Source of the DNA: Streptomyces sp. NBC_01244
Lineage (GTDB): Bacteria > Actinomycetota > Actinomycetes > Streptomycetales > Streptomycetaceae
Assembly (NCBI RefSeq): GCF_035987325.1
Contig: NZ_CP108488.1
Coordinates: forward strand, 8,804,001-8,868,000
Length of the DNA stretch: 64,000 nucleotides
Direction: 5' to 3'
The notes under the pieces are model-generated. The model was given only the letters and a program-made list of their open reading frames with translations, searched no databases and was not told the origin of the DNA. Numbering within the stretch: position 1 is the stretch's first letter; every line of letters begins with the position of its first letter. Position numbers and translations under genes: made by a program. Below, one piece after another: positions 7,571-16,700 of the stretch.

Positions 7571-8670
7571 CCGGGGCCGGGAACACGACCGGGAGCGCCA
7601 CCACGACGGCGACCGGGTCCGGGGGTGCGTCCAAGAGGTTCGGAGTCCCCCAGAGGTACGAAGTCCCCCAGGGGTGCGAAGTCCCCCACGGGTACGACGT
7701 CCTCGTCCTCGGCGAGGTCCTCGTCGAGATCCACGCCGAGACCGCCCTGCGGGACGCCGCCGACGGTACCCCCGCCCGCGTCTCCTTCTCCGGGGACGCC
7801 CTCAACGCCGCGGCCGCCGCCGTCGCCGCCGGAGCCCGCACCGCCCTCCTCGCCGTCGTCGGCGAGGACGAGCTGAGCGTCCCGCTGCTGGCCCGCGCCG
7901 CCGCACTCGGCGTGGACGTCTCCCACGTACGCCGCTCCCCGCGCCCGAACGGCGCCTACCTGCTCTGCGCCGACACCGAGGGCGACCGCGAGTTCGTGTA
8001 CTGGCGCACCGGCAGCGCCGGTTCCACCCTCTCGGTGGAACACGTCGAGTCCTGGCGGGAGTTGCTGACCAACTCCACGGCCCTCATCACCAGCGGTATC
8101 GCCGGCGCCCTGTCGCCGAACAGCCGCGAAGCCGTACTGCTCGCCGCCCGGACCGTGCACGAAGCCGGCGGACACCTCTCCTACGATCCCAACTTCCGCT
8201 CCCGGCTCACCAGTCGAGGTGAGGCGCGGACGCTTCTGGCCCGCATCGCCCCGCTGACCGGGCTGCTGAAGACCTCCTGCCCGGCCGACGCGCTGGCCAT
8301 GGTCGACACCGACGACCCGGCCGAGGCCGCCGCCCGCTACCGGGCCCTGGGCGCCCGTACCGTCGCGGTCACCGCGGGCGCCGACCGGCTGCTGCTGGAC
8401 GACGGCACGGCAGCGGCGTACCTCCCCGTCCCGGTGAACCCCGACCCGGTCGACGCGACCGGCGCCGGAGACTGCTTCACCGGCACCGCCACCGCCCGGC
8501 TCGCACTCGGCGACACCCTCGCGGCCGCCATCACGTACGCGACGGCGGCCGCCTCCCTCTCCGTGTCCGGCCGCGGCGGCACCGGCCGCATCCCCGATTT
8601 CACCGAGACGGCCGCCCTGGCGGCCGCGCACCGCGAAGACACCCTCAGGAGGGAGCGGGCGACGACATGA
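7567..8670 (+). CDS. kdgK: PfkB-family 2-keto-3-deoxygluconate kinase
   Basis: A 367-residue ribokinase-fold kinase. The C-terminal signature DATGAGDCFTGTATA holds the catalytic Asp, and NPDPVDATGAGD and VTAGADRLLLDD are typical of KdgK. The function, phosphorylation of KDG to KDPG, is supported by coupling to the aldolase through an overlapping GTGA. The first 38 residues precede the normal PfkB start (YDVLVLGEVLVEIHAE) and contain a three-unit hexapeptide repeat encoded by 18-bp DNA repeats. This extension is not typical of the family. A start just before HGYDVLVLGE would remove it, but I see no better ribosome site there. Confidence 0.85.
   Translation: MTGAGNTTGSATTTATGSGGASKRFGVPQRYEVPQGCEVPHGYDVLVLGEVLVEIHAETALRDAADGTPARVSFSGDALNAAAAAVAAGARTALLAVVGEDELSVPLLARAAALGVDVSHVRRSPRPNGAYLLCADTEGDREFVYWRTGSAGSTLSVEHVESWRELLTNSTALITSGIAGALSPNSREAVLLAARTVHEAGGHLSYDPNFRSRLTSRGEARTLLARIAPLTGLLKTSCPADALAMVDTDDPAEAAARYRALGARTVAVTAGADRLLLDDGTAAAYLPVPVNPDPVDATGAGDCFTGTATARLALGDTLAAAITYATAAASLSVSGRGGTGRIPDFTETAALAAAHREDTLRRERATT
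7641..7694 (+). repeat. Three tandem 18-bp repeats inside the kinase start
   Basis: Three consecutive 18-bp units (7641-7658, 7659-7676, 7677-7694) share the pattern CGAAGTCCCCCAGGGGTA with one to four changes each. They encode GVPQRY, EVPQGC and EVPHGY in the kinase frame. The run of five C in each unit followed by G-rich sequence could also fold as RNA hairpins. Confidence 0.8.
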
Positions 8671-8720
8671 GCATCGTGGACAGGGAGGACGCCGCCACCT
8701 CGGCGGGGCGCCCGGCGCTG

Positions 8721-9605
8721 CTACGCGGCCTCGAGCAGCGCCGTCTCCTCGGGCGGCAGCCGCAGTGCGCCGGCGGAGACGTTTTCCGTCAGGTGGTCGG
8801 GGTTGCCGGTGCCCGGGATGGCGAGTACGTGCGGGCCCCGGCTCAGGGTCCACGCGAGGCGGAGCTGGGCCGGGGACACCCCGTGGGCCCGCGCGAGATC
8901 GCGTACCGCCGGGCCCTCTTCGGTGACCCCTCCGGCCTCCTTGCCCGCGCCCGCGATCGCGAAGAAGGGGACGAAGGCGATGCCCTGTTCACCGCACGCG
9001 TCGAGGAAGGCGTGCTCCTCGGCCGGCGAACCGATCCCGTACGCGTTCTGCACACAGACCACGGGCGCGATGGCCCGCGCTTCGGCGAGGTGGTCCGGCC
9101 GTACGTTGGACACGCCCAGGTGCCGGATCAGCCCGGCGGTGCGCAGCTCGGCGAGGGCGCCGAAGTGCTCGGCGATCGAACCGGTTTCCGCCTGGCGCGG
9201 GACGCGCAGGTTGACCACGTCCAGGTGGTCGCGGCCGAGCTGGCGCAGATTCTCCTCGACCTGCCCGCGCAGTTGCCCGGGCGCGGCCCACCACCAGTCG
9301 CCGGCGGCGTCGCGGCCCGGGCCGACCTTGGTGGTGATGACCAGCTCGTCGGCGTACGGGGCGAGGGCCCGGTTGATGAGCTCGTTGGCGGAGCGGGTCG
9401 GGGAGAAGTAGAAGGCGGCCGTGTCGATGTGGTTGACCCCCAGCTCGACCGCCCGCCTCAGCACCCCGGTCACCCGGTCCCGGTCGCTGGGGGAGCCGTC
9501 GGCGAGGTGCGTGAGCCGCATCGCGCCGAAGCCGATGCGGCGGACCGGGAGGTCGCCGAGGAGCCAGGTGCCGGAATCGGCCGCGGTGATCTTGTCGGAC
9601 GTCAT
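8721..9605 (-). CDS. Aldo/keto reductase (first of two close paralogues)
   Basis: A 294-residue NADPH-dependent TIM-barrel oxidoreductase. The family tetrad is visible: Asp and Tyr in NHIDTAAFYF, Lys in ELVITTKVGPG, and His in LGRDHLDVVNLR. The C-terminal cofactor segment HVLAIPGTGNPDHLTENV is present. Its ATG shares a base with the stop codon of the serpin gene upstream (TGATG), so it is the last gene of a three-gene run with two serpins. It is clearly paralogous to the enzyme at 18241-19161. The substrate is unknown. Confidence 0.88.
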   Translation of the reverse strand: MTSDKITAADSGTWLLGDLPVRRIGFGAMRLTHLADGSPSDRDRVTGVLRRAVELGVNHIDTAAFYFSPTRSANELINRALAPYADELVITTKVGPGRDAAGDWWWAAPGQLRGQVEENLRQLGRDHLDVVNLRVPRQAETGSIAEHFGALAELRTAGLIRHLGVSNVRPDHLAEARAIAPVVCVQNAYGIGSPAEEHAFLDACGEQGIAFVPFFAIAGAGKEAGGVTEEGPAVRDLARAHGVSPAQLRLAWTLSRGPHVLAIPGTGNPDHLTENVSAGALRLPPEETALLEAA

Positions 9606-10810
9606 CAGGCGAGGGTATCGGGGTCGGTGACCCAGCCCGCGAACAGCACGAGACCGGACTCCCGGTCGACGGCGAGGAAGCCGAAGGGCCGGTCCACCTC
9701 GAACTCGGCCTGCCGGACCCGGTGCGAGGGCACCCTCGCGGCCCCGCGGAACATGCCGACCGCGGTGACGGCCGCGGCCTCGAACCCCTCCGCGTGGAAG
9801 CGGGCCACGGCGGACTGGCGGGCCGAGCCGACGGCCAGCGGGACGGCGGAGATGCCGGGGAAATGGCCGGGGCGGGCGGCCGCGGAGGTGAGGCCGAACA
9901 GTTCGGAGTGGAGCAGCAGGTCGTGCTCGGCACGGATGTCGAAGGCCACCGTGGCGATCCGGGCCACCGGTTCGGGGCGGGTCGAATCCACCGTGCGCAG
10001 CGACAGCCCGGGGCCCGCGGAGCCGTCGGGGAGCTCACTCGCGGTCGAGGAGGCCAGCGCGCCCGTGACCTCGGCGATCCCGGTGGTCAGGACCTCCCCG
10101 GGCGCTGCCCCGGGCTCTCCGAGCAGCAGGTGCACGTCCGCGCCGTGCGCGCCGTGCGCGCCGGGCGCACCGGGTACGCAGAGCAGGGTGACCGGGCCGC
10201 CGGCACCCTGAGCCACCCGGATCCGCTCGGGGAAGGCGTGGGTGACGGTCAGTCCGCGCAGGCAGCGCCCGTTCCACGGGCCGCGGTGCGGCCGCACCTG
10301 CCGCTCGGAGAAGGGTTTCTCCCAGGTCAGGTGCAGCGCGAGCGCGGAGGCGAGGACCAGGTCGACGTGCGGGCCGACCTCCACCGGCATCTGCTCGATG
10401 AGGCCGTCGGTGCGTTCGGCGGCCCAGGCGTCCAGGGCCTTGCGGTCGGTGTCCTCGTCACCGGTCAGGGCCGACCGGGTCCCGGCCGGGAGCCGGTCCG
10501 ACCACGCCGCCTCCAGCGGCAGGTCCCGCCGCGCCCACACGCCGGTGGCCGCGCGCAGGCCCCGTACGCCGTCCAGGGCGGTCAGCAGCCCCCGGGCGGC
10601 TTCGGCCGCCGCGTCGGCGGGTATGCCGAGGGCCTGCTCCAGTTCGGTACGGGCCGGGCCGTCGGCGCCGTCCGCGAGCAGGGCCAGCAGCGGCCAGAGC
10701 CCGGCCGCCGTGAACACCGTGCCTTCGGCCGTGTCCGCGGACCGTGCCGACCCTCGTGCCGCCCACCGTGCCGTCAGGCGGTTGACCGCCTCCACCGTCG
10801 AGTTGTCCAT
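9605..10810 (-). CDS. Serpin-family protein A
   Basis: A 401-residue serpin-fold protein. The hinge of the reactive-centre loop is visible as AEGFEAAAVTAV (about 340-351; consensus EEGTEAAAATAV), and the C-terminal serpin signature appears as VDRPFGFLAV. There is no signal peptide, so it is probably cytoplasmic. At the P14 position it has Phe instead of the small Thr/Ser usual in inhibitory serpins, which casts doubt on inhibition. ATG 10808-10810 is chosen because homology with serpin B starts there; an upstream frame extension is not conserved. It lies 43 bases after serpin B and is coupled to the aldo/keto reductase. Confidence 0.82.
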   Translation of the reverse strand: MDNSTVEAVNRLTARWAARGSARSADTAEGTVFTAAGLWPLLALLADGADGPARTELEQALGIPADAAAEAARGLLTALDGVRGLRAATGVWARRDLPLEAAWSDRLPAGTRSALTGDEDTDRKALDAWAAERTDGLIEQMPVEVGPHVDLVLASALALHLTWEKPFSERQVRPHRGPWNGRCLRGLTVTHAFPERIRVAQGAGGPVTLLCVPGAPGAHGAHGADVHLLLGEPGAAPGEVLTTGIAEVTGALASSTASELPDGSAGPGLSLRTVDSTRPEPVARIATVAFDIRAEHDLLLHSELFGLTSAAARPGHFPGISAVPLAVGSARQSAVARFHAEGFEAAAVTAVGMFRGAARVPSHRVRQAEFEVDRPFGFLAVDRESGLVLFAGWVTDPDTLA

Positions 10811-10853
10811 GGGACGGAGCGTACGGGCCAGGGCCGGGCGGAGCGGGAACGGC

Positions 10854-12098
10854 TCAGCCCCAGTCCTCGGCATCCAGCTTGGCCCAGGCCTCCGCTTCCT
10901 CCGCCGCATGGTCCACTTCCTCGTAGGGCAGGGGGTCCGCCACCCAGCCCGCGGCGAGCACCAGGCGGGAGGTCCGGTGGACGGCGAGGAAGCCGAAGGG
11001 ACGGTGGAAGGCCACTTGGGCGTGTCGGACGCGGTACCTCAGCCGGGGCATCGCGCCGGCGCCGACAGCCCCGATCGCCGTCACGGCGGCGGCTTCGAAT
11101 CCCTCGGAGTGGAAGCGCGCGACGGCCGACTGCCGGGCGGAGCCGACGGCCAGCGGCTCTCGGCTGATGCCCGGGAAGTGGCCGGTCCGGGTGTCGCGGG
11201 CGCTCTCCAGACCGAACAGCCCGGCCGGGTCGAGGAGATCGTGGTCCGCCTCCACTTCGAAGGCCACCGTGCTGATGCCGAGCCGGTGTTCGCGGCGTTC
11301 CGAGAGGGTGCTGGCGATGTGCAGGCCAGGCCCCGGGTTCCCCTCGGGCAGCAGGCTCGCGCCCGTCGACGGGATCGCCCGGGTGACGGCCGCGATCCCG
11401 GCCTGGAGGGTCAGGCCCGGCGGGGCCTGCGGCTCGCCCAGGACGAGGTGGACGTCGACTCCGCCGTCGCCCACCACCTCCAGCAGGGTGACCGGGCCGC
11501 TGGGCGCCCGGGCCACGCGGACCCGGTCGAGGAGGGTCGTACCGCGGCTCAGGCCCTGCACCGTCCGCCCTGCCCAGGGGCCTTCGCCGATCTCGGTGGT
11601 CCAGGCGTCGAAGGGCTGGATCCACCGCGTGCGCAGCGTGAGCGCGGAGGCGAGCACGAAGCGTGTCTCCTCGTGGACGGGTACCGGCATCCTCTCGATG
11701 AGGCCGTCGGTGTGTTCGGCGGCCCAGGCGTCCAGGGCCTTGCGGTCGGTGTCCTCGTCACCGGTGAGGGTGGACCGGATCCCGGCGGGAAGCCGGGCCG
11801 ACCACGCCTCCTCCAGGAAGAGGTCCCTCGCGGCCCAGAAGCCGGAGACGCAGCGCAGGCCCCGTACGCCGTCCAGGGCGGTCAGCAGCTCCCGGGCGGC
11901 TTCGGCCGCCGCGTCGGCGGGTATGCCGAGGGCTTGTTCCAGTTCGGTGCGGGCGGGTCCGGCGGCGCCGTCGGCGAGCAGGGCCAGCAGCGGCCAGACC
12001 CCGGCGGCCGTGAACACCGTGCCCGTGCCGTCCGCCGCCGCGTGCCCGGCCCAGTGGGAGGCGAGCGCGTTGACCGCCCGTACCGTCTTCGTCTTCAT
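10854..12098 (-). CDS. Serpin-family protein B
   Basis: A 414-residue paralogue of the neighbouring serpin, sharing long identical stretches (FTAAGxWPLLALLADG, GDEDTDRKALDAWAAE). Its hinge reads SEGFEAAAVTAI (about 331-342) and its signature FHRPFGFLAV. The reactive loop after the hinge differs completely from serpin A (GAVGAGAMPRLR versus GMFRGAARVPSH), so the two would have different targets if active. Phe again occupies P14. It has an extra acidic C-terminal tail (EEVDHAAEEAEAW). No signal peptide is seen. It is the first gene of the serpin B, serpin A, reductase run. Confidence 0.82.
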   Translation of the reverse strand: MKTKTVRAVNALASHWAGHAAADGTGTVFTAAGVWPLLALLADGAAGPARTELEQALGIPADAAAEAARELLTALDGVRGLRCVSGFWAARDLFLEEAWSARLPAGIRSTLTGDEDTDRKALDAWAAEHTDGLIERMPVPVHEETRFVLASALTLRTRWIQPFDAWTTEIGEGPWAGRTVQGLSRGTTLLDRVRVARAPSGPVTLLEVVGDGGVDVHLVLGEPQAPPGLTLQAGIAAVTRAIPSTGASLLPEGNPGPGLHIASTLSERREHRLGISTVAFEVEADHDLLDPAGLFGLESARDTRTGHFPGISREPLAVGSARQSAVARFHSEGFEAAAVTAIGAVGAGAMPRLRYRVRHAQVAFHRPFGFLAVHRTSRLVLAAGWVADPLPYEEVDHAAEEAEAWAKLDAEDWG

Positions 12099-12120
12099 GC
12101 GGGGGAGCGTAAGGGGTGGG

Positions 12121-12161
12121 GCGCCGCCGGGCCGCGTCGTTTTTCCACGGCCCGGCGGCGC
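12121..12161 (-). terminator. Rho-independent-like terminator after chitinase
   Basis: GCGCCGCCGGGCCG (12121-12134) is matched perfectly by CGGCCCGGCGGCGC (12148-12161), giving a 14-bp stem with a 13-base loop that contains a T5 run. It lies 19 bases past the chitinase stop codon. Confidence 0.7.
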
Positions 12162-12179
12162 TGTTCGGGGGCGGGGCCG

Positions 12180-13511
12180 TCAGTGGCCGCGCAGGCCCTG
12201 GTCGACCGCGGTCATCAGTTCACCGTCGGCCGTGTCCGCGTCCAGTGACCAGAACATCGCGCCGCCGAGGCCCTCTTCGCGGATGTACCGGGTCTTGGTG
12301 CGCAGCACCTGCGGGTCGTCGTACGTCCACAGGGTGGTGCCGTCGAAGAGCCAGGCGCTGCCGTTGCGGCGGTCCCGGTGGAGCTTGTAAGTACCGGACG
12401 CGGCAAGCTGCTTGAGCTCCTTGTAGTCCGCGTATCCGTTGGCCCAGGCGGCCGGCGCCGGGCCCGTCGCGGGCTGGCCCATGCCGTCCCCGCCGCCGCT
12501 GACCCCGGTCCAGCCCTGCCCGTAGAACGGCATGCCCATCACGAGCTTGTGCGCGGGCGCGCCGCGCCGCTCCCAGGCGTCCACGGTGCCGTCGACGCTG
12601 AAGTCGTTCCTCGCGTACAGCGCGGACTGCTGGGCGGTGGTCGCCTCGCCGGAGACGTGGAAGTCGTAGCCCTGGAGGGTCACGAAGTCGAGGTCGCGCA
12701 TGATCCGGCGGACGTCGAAGCCCGCGTCGATCTTGGCGGGGGAGGTCGGGACGAAGGCGGACAGCTCGTACTTCGCCTTCCGCTTCTGGCTGCGGGCGTA
12801 GTCGTCGAGCTGGGTGCGGAACTCGCTCACCAGCGCCGTGAAGTTCTTCTTGTCCTCGGGGCGGTAGGTGGTGTCGGTGTCGCCCGAGGAGCCGGGCCAC
12901 TCCCAGTCGAGGTCGATCCCGTCGAAGAGCCCCGCGGCCGAACCCGCGCCGCCGCGGCTGCCGTCCTGCGGGAGGTTGCCCTTGATGTAGAGGTCGATGC
13001 AGGAGGATACGAGGGCCTTGCGCGAGGCCGGGGTGAGCGCGGCGTCCGAGAAGTGCGTGGACCAGCTCCAACCGCCCAGGGAGATCAGGACCTTGAGGCC
13101 GGGGTGCTTGGCCTTGAGCTCGCGGAGCTGGTTGAAGTTGCCGGCGAGCGGCTGCACCCAGTCGTCGGCGACGCCGTCCACGGAGTTCTCGGCGTCCAGC
13201 GGGCGGACGTAGTCGGCCCACGCGTCGGCCTCACCGGGGATGTTGCCGGTGAAGCACTTGCCGTCCGCGCTGATGTTGCCGAAGGCGTAGTTGATGTGCG
13301 TGAGCTTGCTCGCGCTGCCGTTCTTCTCCAGGTCCTGGACCTGGAAGTCCCTTCCGTAGACGCCCCATTGGGTGAAGTAGCCGACCTTCTTGTACGAGCG
13401 GCCGTGCCCGGAGTCGCCGCGGCCGGCGTCGTCGTGGGCGGGGGCGAAGGCGGTCAGCAGGGAGAGGGAGCAGGCGGCAATGGCCAGCCTGCCGAGCATG
13501 CTGCGGCGCAT
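12180..13511 (-). CDS. Secreted GH18 chitinase
   Basis: A 443-residue protein with a signal peptide (MRRSMLGRLAIAACSLSLLTAFAPAHA-like) followed directly by a GH18 TIM barrel. The catalytic motif FDGIDLDWEWPG (DxxDxDxE) puts the acid at Glu204; SLGGWSWS and MGMPFYGQGW are other family blocks. No carbohydrate-binding or FnIII domain is attached, so it is a single-domain endochitinase-like enzyme. ATG 13509-13511 has AAAGGAAG six bases upstream. A DasR-type dre site 62 bases upstream points to repression by DasR and induction by N-acetylglucosamine or chitobiose signals. Confidence 0.92.
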   Translation of the reverse strand: MRRSMLGRLAIAACSLSLLTAFAPAHDDAGRGDSGHGRSYKKVGYFTQWGVYGRDFQVQDLEKNGSASKLTHINYAFGNISADGKCFTGNIPGEADAWADYVRPLDAENSVDGVADDWVQPLAGNFNQLRELKAKHPGLKVLISLGGWSWSTHFSDAALTPASRKALVSSCIDLYIKGNLPQDGSRGGAGSAAGLFDGIDLDWEWPGSSGDTDTTYRPEDKKNFTALVSEFRTQLDDYARSQKRKAKYELSAFVPTSPAKIDAGFDVRRIMRDLDFVTLQGYDFHVSGEATTAQQSALYARNDFSVDGTVDAWERRGAPAHKLVMGMPFYGQGWTGVSGGGDGMGQPATGPAPAAWANGYADYKELKQLAASGTYKLHRDRRNGSAWLFDGTTLWTYDDPQVLRTKTRYIREEGLGGAMFWSLDADTADGELMTAVDQGLRGH

Positions 13512-13572
13512 GGGCTTCCTTTGCGGATGCGGTGAGTGGTGCCGGGGCGCGTGCGCTGTGCATGCGGAAACT

Positions 13573-13588
13573 ATTGGTCTGGACCAGT
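13573..13588 (-). promoter_or_regulatory. DasR-responsive element (dre) candidate
   Basis: ATTGGTCTGGACCAGT (reverse ACTGGTCCAGACCAAT) fits the published dre consensus, ACTGGTCTAGACCACT-like, with an intact GGTC/GACC core. It sits directly upstream of the chitinase gene. Streptomyces chitinase genes are classic DasR targets. Confidence 0.8.
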
Positions 13589-13624
13589 GTGGGTCAAGGG
13601 GGCGGGGTGAAACGTGGTGGGCAC

Positions 13625-13663
13625 ACACGGGTGGGCCCCGCCGCCGGCGGAGCCCACCCGTGT
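13625..13663 (-). terminator. Terminator hairpin after the subtilase gene
   Basis: ACACGGGTGGGC (13625-13636) pairs perfectly with GCCCACCCGTGT (13652-13663) across a 15-base loop. It lies 48 bases past the subtilase stop and upstream of the chitinase promoter, isolating the two genes. Confidence 0.7.
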
Positions 13664-13710
13664 TCGTCACGGTCACGTCACGTCAGGTCGGACGGACCGG
13701 TGCGGTCACC

Positions 13711-16700
13711 TCACGGCACGAGCCGGTAGGCGTTCGTGATCGTCTCGCGAACGGTGTTGCCGGCCTTGTCCCTCAAGTCCACCCGGAAGGAAACGGACTT
13801 GGCCGTCTCCGGGTGTCGCACGATCACCGAGCGGGCCCCCTTCGCGTCGGTCGTCACCGCGAGGAGCTTCCAGGTCTTCCCCTCGTCGAAGGAGACCCGG
13901 ACGGTCAGCGCGGCGACCTGCCCGGCCCCCGCGGCCGGCCCGCCCAGGTGCAGCGGAACCTTCAGATCGGCGCCCACCCGGGCCGTCCCGCGCAGGCTCA
14001 GCGTCGGGGAGAGGCGCACCGTGGACAGCGGCAGTCGCACCGACTGGTCCGCGGGCGGCCGGGCCGAGGTGAACGTCCAGACCGCGGCCACCTTCGTACT
14101 GGTCGTGGTGTCCTTGGGGGAGCGGCTCGACTCCGCGCTCAGACGGTACGCCGCCGAGCCGGCCGGAACGTCCGCGCTCACCCAGCCGGTGTCCGACCCC
14201 TCGGCGATGACCTTGCCGCCGGACTCCAGGCGGGTGAAGCCCCCGGTGACGACCGAGCCGCCCACGTGGCCGCTGCCGTCGTTGAACAGCCGGAGGTTGG
14301 CGTAGATGTTGTCGCCGGTCCGGTGGCCGCCGACCTCTGTGTCCGCGTTCTCCATGCTGGGGCCGACCACGCCGAAGTTGAACTTTACGGCCTTGCTGCT
14401 GCCCGGCTTGTAGGTGATGAGGCCGGTGTCGTAGCCCAGGCGTGTGTCACCCTGCGCGTTGAGCTGGTACACATTCCAGGTCCAGCGGACCCCGATGGTG
14501 CTGACGTACTGGGTGCCGGACATGGGCAGCTCCTGTTCGATGGGGTCGCGCATACCGAAGGCGGACGAGCCGGTCACGTCGTAGGGCGTCATCCAGATCA
14601 GGCCCTTCGCCCCGGTGACGGAGGCCGCGAAGCCGAGTTTCAACTCGGCGACCTCGGCCCGGGTGACGGTCTTGGTGAGGCCGGTGAACAAGCTGCCCGT
14701 GCGGTTGAAGGCGAGCCGGTAGTCGACGTTCTTGCCGGCCGCACCGGGGTTCTTCCACAACCCGTTGAACTGCGCCCGCATACCGGTGCTCGCCGTGCCG
14801 AGCGCGGCGGTGCGGACCTGTGTCCGCCCGTCGAAGGTCCAGGATCCGGCCACCCGCGCGTTCGCGTCGACGTACCCGAGGGTGCCGCCGACCAGCCGTG
14901 CCGCTGGATCCGGGGCGGTGACGGCCAACGGCTTGGCCTTGCGGGCGTCGAGCGTGATCGTGGTCTTCACGGTCACCTTCACGACCGGCTGGACGAAGAC
15001 GGCCATCCGGCCGCCCGCGCCGAAGACGACGCTCTCCAAGTGGTAGTCGCCCTTGGGTATCCGCTTCACGACGGTCCCGCTCGGCACGATCGGGAACTCG
15101 ATGCGTCCCGGAACCTCCCTGCCGATCTTTGCGAGCGCGCTGGAGTAGCTCTGCGGAGCCGCACCGTCGACATCGGTGTGCCGCAGGACGACGTCGTACG
15201 ACTCCACCTCGCGGACGGCCACCATGCCGGTGCGCACCGACTGGCCGCCGCCATCGGCCCGTACGCTGCCGCCGAACGTGCCGTCGACCGTGCCCTTGCG
15301 GGTGTCGACGGTGACGGTGGTGGTCGCGGTGCCACCGGCGGGGACGGTGAGCCGGGCGTCCTTGACGGTGAACATCCCCGCCGGGGCCGGGCCGCCCCCC
15401 GGGCCGGTGGCGGTGGTGCTCAGCTTGAGGGTGACGGGCTTGGTGCCGTGGTTGCGGTAGGTGAGGGATCTGCCGACCGGCTTGTCGTCGGTGTGCGGCC
15501 AGAGCCGCGTACCGAAGTTGAGCGAGCCGGATTCGGAGACGACGACGGCCGTGGCGGCCCGCGCCAGGTCGACCCGGCCGGAGCCCTGTTCGGAGGCGTT
15601 GAGCACCGGGTCGGGCCGGGCTGATCCGGTGAGCAGCGCCTTGAGCTGGGCTCCGCTCCAGGTGGGGTGCTGCTGGAGCGCCAGGGCGGCGGCGCCCGTG
15701 ACGTGCGGGGCGGCCATCGAAGTGCCCGACATGGTGGTGTAGCTCTTGTCGTCGGGGTTCCAGCTGTGCGTGCTCAGGGCGGCGGTGATGTCGACGCCCG
15801 GAGCGGTGATGTCCGGCTTGGACACTCCGTCGGCCGTCGGGCCCCGGCTGGAGAAGTCCGCGATCCGGTCCTGCTTGTCGACCGCGCCGACCGTCAGCGC
15901 CGCGGGGGAGCTGCCGGGCGAGGCGATGGTTCCGGGCCGGTCGCCGTAGTTGCCCGCGCTGATGACGAAGAGGGCCTTGGCGGAGAGGCGGGCGACCGCA
16001 GCCTCCTTCGGGTCCACGCCCGGCTCGTCCTGGCCCCCGAGACTCATGTTGACGATCTTCGCGCCCTGGTCGACGGCCCACTGCATGCCGCTGATGATGC
16101 CCGACTCGGTTCCCCAGCCGTCGTCGTTGATGACCTTGCCGTCCAGGAGACGCACCCCGGGCGCCACGCCCTTGTACTGGCCGCCCGACCGCGCGCCGGT
16201 CCCGGCGACGGTGGAGGCCACGTGGGTGCCGTGCCCGTGCCGGTCGAGGGAGTCGGGCGAGTCGCTGAAGTTCTTCTCGGCGATCTCCACGCCCTTGAGG
16301 TCGGGGTGGTCCTGGTCGATGCCCGTGTCCAGGACCGCCACCTTGACGCCCTTGCCGGTGTAACCCGCCTTCCACATGACGGGGGCGCCGATCTGCGGCA
16401 CGCTCGTGTCGAGGGAGGTGCGGACCTTGCCGTCCAGCCACAGGTGGGCGATGGGCGTGGTGGGAGCGGATCCCCGCGTACGGGCGTCCGCGCCGGCGGT
16501 GACCGCCGACCACAGGGCCGCGGTCTCGGCCTTGGGCACGTCAAAGGCCTCGCCGTCCACGGACGGCAGCGGACGGCGCTCGCGCGCGACCCGGGCGAGC
16601 GGGTCACCGGTCGCGAAGGCACCCACCGGGGCGCCCTCCTTCCGGTAGCCGACGATCAGGGGCAGTGCGCCGAGGTGTGCGTCGTCGTACCCGTCCCTGG

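Noticed and set aside
8667..8720. ATGA overlap at the kinase end, suggesting a third gene in the KDG operon
   Set aside because: The frame that starts there runs antisense into the aldo/keto reductase and encodes no family. At best it is a trace of a lost gene.
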